Source of the DNA: Thermodesulfobacteriota bacterium | GTDB lineage: Bacteria > Desulfobacterota > DSM-4660 > Desulfatiglandales > Desulfatiglandaceae | Assembly (NCBI GenBank): GCA_028278625.1 | Contig: JANQDY010000089.1 | Location: 124,001-188,000, forward strand | DNA length: 64,000 bases | Direction of reading: 5' to 3' | Shown here: piece after piece, positions 62,513 through 64,000 of the stretch | Numbering within the stretch: the stretch's first letter is position 1 | Layout of the letters: the number at the start of each line of letters is the position of its first letter | Notes under the pieces: model-generated | What the model was told of the DNA's origin: nothing | What the model saw: only the letters and a program-made list of their open reading frames with translations | Databases searched by the model: none | Position numbers and translations under genes: made by a program

Positions 62513-64000
62513 ATGAGTCAAGATTACGGGTGGGCCGGGAAGATTCTTTGGGTCGACCTAAACAGAAGAAAGATATCAAAAGAACGTATTCCCAACGAAT
62601 GGAAGAAGCATTTCATCGGCGGCAGGGGGATGAATGTCAAGATCCTCTTTGACAATGTCAAGGCAGGTACTGATCCCTTATCGCCGGAAAATGTTGCTGT
62701 TCTGGGTACGGGGGTATTGACCGGAACATTGGTTGGCGGACGTTGCGACGCCTCAGCTCTCTCTCCCTTGACCGGTATCCTGGGGGATGCCAATGCCGGC
62801 GGGCACTGGGGTTCTGAATTCAAATTTGCGGGTTATGACACCATCGTCTTCACCGGTCGGTCCGACAAACCGGTCTACATCTGGGTAGACGATGATACGG
62901 TGGAAATAAGGGACGCTTCTGATTTGTGGGGGAAGAATTTCTGGGAAACCACGGAACAGATCCGGGAACTCGAAAACGATCCGTCGGTTCAGGTCATCGG
63001 GATAGGCCAGGCAGGAGAAAACCTGGTTAAATATGCCGCCGTGATGAATTCTTTTGCCAGGGCAAACGGTAGAACGGGAGTCGGCGCCGTTCTGGGATCG
63101 AAGAATGTAAAATGCGTGGCAACCAGGGGGACCAGAGGGGTCAAAATTGCGCGGCCAAAGGAGTTTCTGCGGCTGATTACCAGGATGTACAAGGACAGCG
63201 TCGGTACTCCCATGTACGACTGGTACCCCAAATACGGTACGCCGATGCTCACGGAACACAAGAACATGCTCGAAACCGTCCCTGTCAAGAACTGGAGTAT
63301 GAATACCCTCGACGATGTGGATGCCATGTCGGGGGAAACCTTTTTGAAAAAGTTTGCCACCAAGAACAGGGCCTGCCACGGTTGCTTCTTCCACTGCGAC
63401 CACTACTTCCGAAGTGGAAACCTGGAGGGCCTCGGCGTTGAATACGAGACCATGAACGCCTTTGGCTTGCGGAGCGGCAATTTCAAAGACATGGAGACGG
63501 TTTTTGAGTGCGCAAACCTTGCAAACCAGTATGGCCTGGATGTGGTGTCCACGGGAGGCAGTATTGCTCTGGCCATGGATTTATTCGAACGGGATATCCT
63601 TACGTTAAAAGATACGGACAATATCGATTTGACCTGGGGAAACAGGGAGGCCATGGTCAAATGCATCCATAAGATTGCCCACAGGGAGGGATTTGGAGAT
63701 CTTCTGGCGGAGGGACCCTATCTCATGGCCCAAAAAATTGGAGGAGATGCGCCTTCAAGGGTCGTTCATTTCAAAAAGATGTGTCCCACGGCGGTTGAAA
63801 CGCGCAACATGAAGGCATGGGCCCTTTCCTACGCCACCTCAACGGTAGGGGGCCACCATTGCAGGGGCCTTCTGAAAGCGGAAGGCATGCAGGCCACGAA
63901 AGAGCAGGTGATGGAGCTTTTCGGCACCACGGATGTTATGAACCCAAAGCTCTACGAAACCCAAGGCAAACCAAGGGGCGTTCAATATTATCAACGACTC
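62513..64000 (+). CDS. aldehyde:ferredoxin oxidoreductase (AOR family), 3' end cut by window
   Basis: Tungsten or molybdenum enzyme that oxidises aldehydes to acids with ferredoxin. 496 codons are open to the window end. The N-terminal domain opens SQDYGWAGKILWVDLNRRK and GGRGMNVKILFD. The [4Fe-4S] Cys group is CHGCFFHC (C-x2-C-x3-C); the fourth Cys would lie beyond the window. The pterin-binding region shows YATSTVGGHHCRG. GGAGGGTGAGCC precedes ATG 62513. It lies 30 bases after gntR and is probably under the same control. The enzyme could produce the acid activated by the operon. Confidence 0.9.
   Translation, partial: MSQDYGWAGKILWVDLNRRKISKERIPNEWKKHFIGGRGMNVKILFDNVKAGTDPLSPENVAVLGTGVLTGTLVGGRCDASALSPLTGILGDANAGGHWGSEFKFAGYDTIVFTGRSDKPVYIWVDDDTVEIRDASDLWGKNFWETTEQIRELENDPSVQVIGIGQAGENLVKYAAVMNSFARANGRTGVGAVLGSKNVKCVATRGTRGVKIARPKEFLRLITRMYKDSVGTPMYDWYPKYGTPMLTEHKNMLETVPVKNWSMNTLDDVDAMSGETFLKKFATKNRACHGCFFHCDHYFRSGNLEGLGVEYETMNAFGLRSGNFKDMETVFECANLANQYGLDVVSTGGSIALAMDLFERDILTLKDTDNIDLTWGNREAMVKCIHKIAHREGFGDLLAEGPYLMAQKIGGDAPSRVVHFKKMCPTAVETRNMKAWALSYATSTVGGHHCRGLLKAEGMQATKEQVMELFGTTDVMNPKLYETQGKPRGVQYYQRL

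Noticed and set aside
1..64000. CRISPR arrays, tRNA or rRNA genes, intact insertion sequences
   Set aside because: I looked for regular short repeats with spacers, cloverleaf-like gaps and transposase motifs and found none; nearly all sequence is accounted for by the listed genes.

Overview
The window looks like the chromosome of an anaerobic, Gram-negative deltaproteobacterium (Desulfobacterota), probably a sulfate reducer or close relative. Evidence: a complete Lol/Bam/lipid A block (outer membrane), an Hdr/Tmc-type membrane redox module with a DsrP-like quinol subunit, a small siroheme-type sulfite reductase, an aldehyde:ferredoxin oxidoreductase, many Fe-S proteins, a heme-containing sensor kinase, and a strong case for selenocysteine decoding. 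This placement is inferred from gene content only; no rRNA, tRNA, CRISPR array or complete mobile element was seen.

Layout. 1-1.3 kb: a DUF362 Fe-S protein (minus). 1.5-15 kb: a plus-strand envelope operon, lysS-lolC-lolD-bamA-skp-lpxD-fabZ-lpxA-lpxI-Gfo/Idh-lpxB, then an NtrX-like sigma-54 activator. 15-16 kb is a decay zone: a ruined Fic/AlbA-type gene, an orphan Phd/YefM-like antitoxin and an 11-codon stub of its PIN toxin. 16-21 kb (minus): a carbamoyltransferase / SxtJ / DUF5989 cassette with a frameshifted SGNH hydrolase and a beta-helix protein, probably surface glycan modification. 21-32 kb: mostly single housekeeping or accessory genes on the minus strand (sulfite reductase-like, cardiolipin synthase, GFA, cupin, a 51-aa membrane protein, NhaC antiporter, thioesterase, flavodoxin-ferredoxin, AraC, LysE, nitrilase, TVP38).

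32-42.5 kb (minus): a redox and signalling region. Two stand-alone receivers, two histidine kinases, a receiver-kinase fusion, a Cys-rich MerR regulator and a universal stress protein lie next to TmcB-like and TmcC-like subunits and a DsrP-like subunit. The TmcB-like gene contains an in-frame TGA at the position where the relatives I recall have Cys, followed at the right distance by a SECIS-like hairpin. The adjacent kinase carries CxxCH and CxxxxCH heme motifs in its sensor domain. 42.5-47 kb: a large MalT/BTAD-type regulator, and an ArsR repressor with matching operators in front of itself and of a 33-residue CGCGC peptide.

48-64 kb: a catabolic region. A ten-gene plus-strand operon (48150-59526) encodes a split B12-dependent acyl-CoA mutase, a creatinase-like hydrolase, an isochorismatase-like amidase, a NIPSNAP-like protein, an AMP-forming acyl-CoA ligase, a lone NDP-forming acyl-CoA synthetase alpha subunit and a three-subunit molybdenum hydroxylase. 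It ends at a bidirectional hairpin. Beyond it lie a convergent CaiB-type CoA-transferase, a methylmalonyl-CoA-epimerase-like protein, a GntR regulator and an aldehyde:ferredoxin oxidoreductase cut by the window end. Two near-identical divergent promoters separate the transferase from the epimerase. I read the block as a pathway that hydroxylates or oxidises an unknown, possibly nitrogen-containing organic acid, activates it to a CoA thioester and rearranges it by carbon-skeleton mutation. This pathway and the ArsR-peptide unit are the best candidates for undescribed biology.
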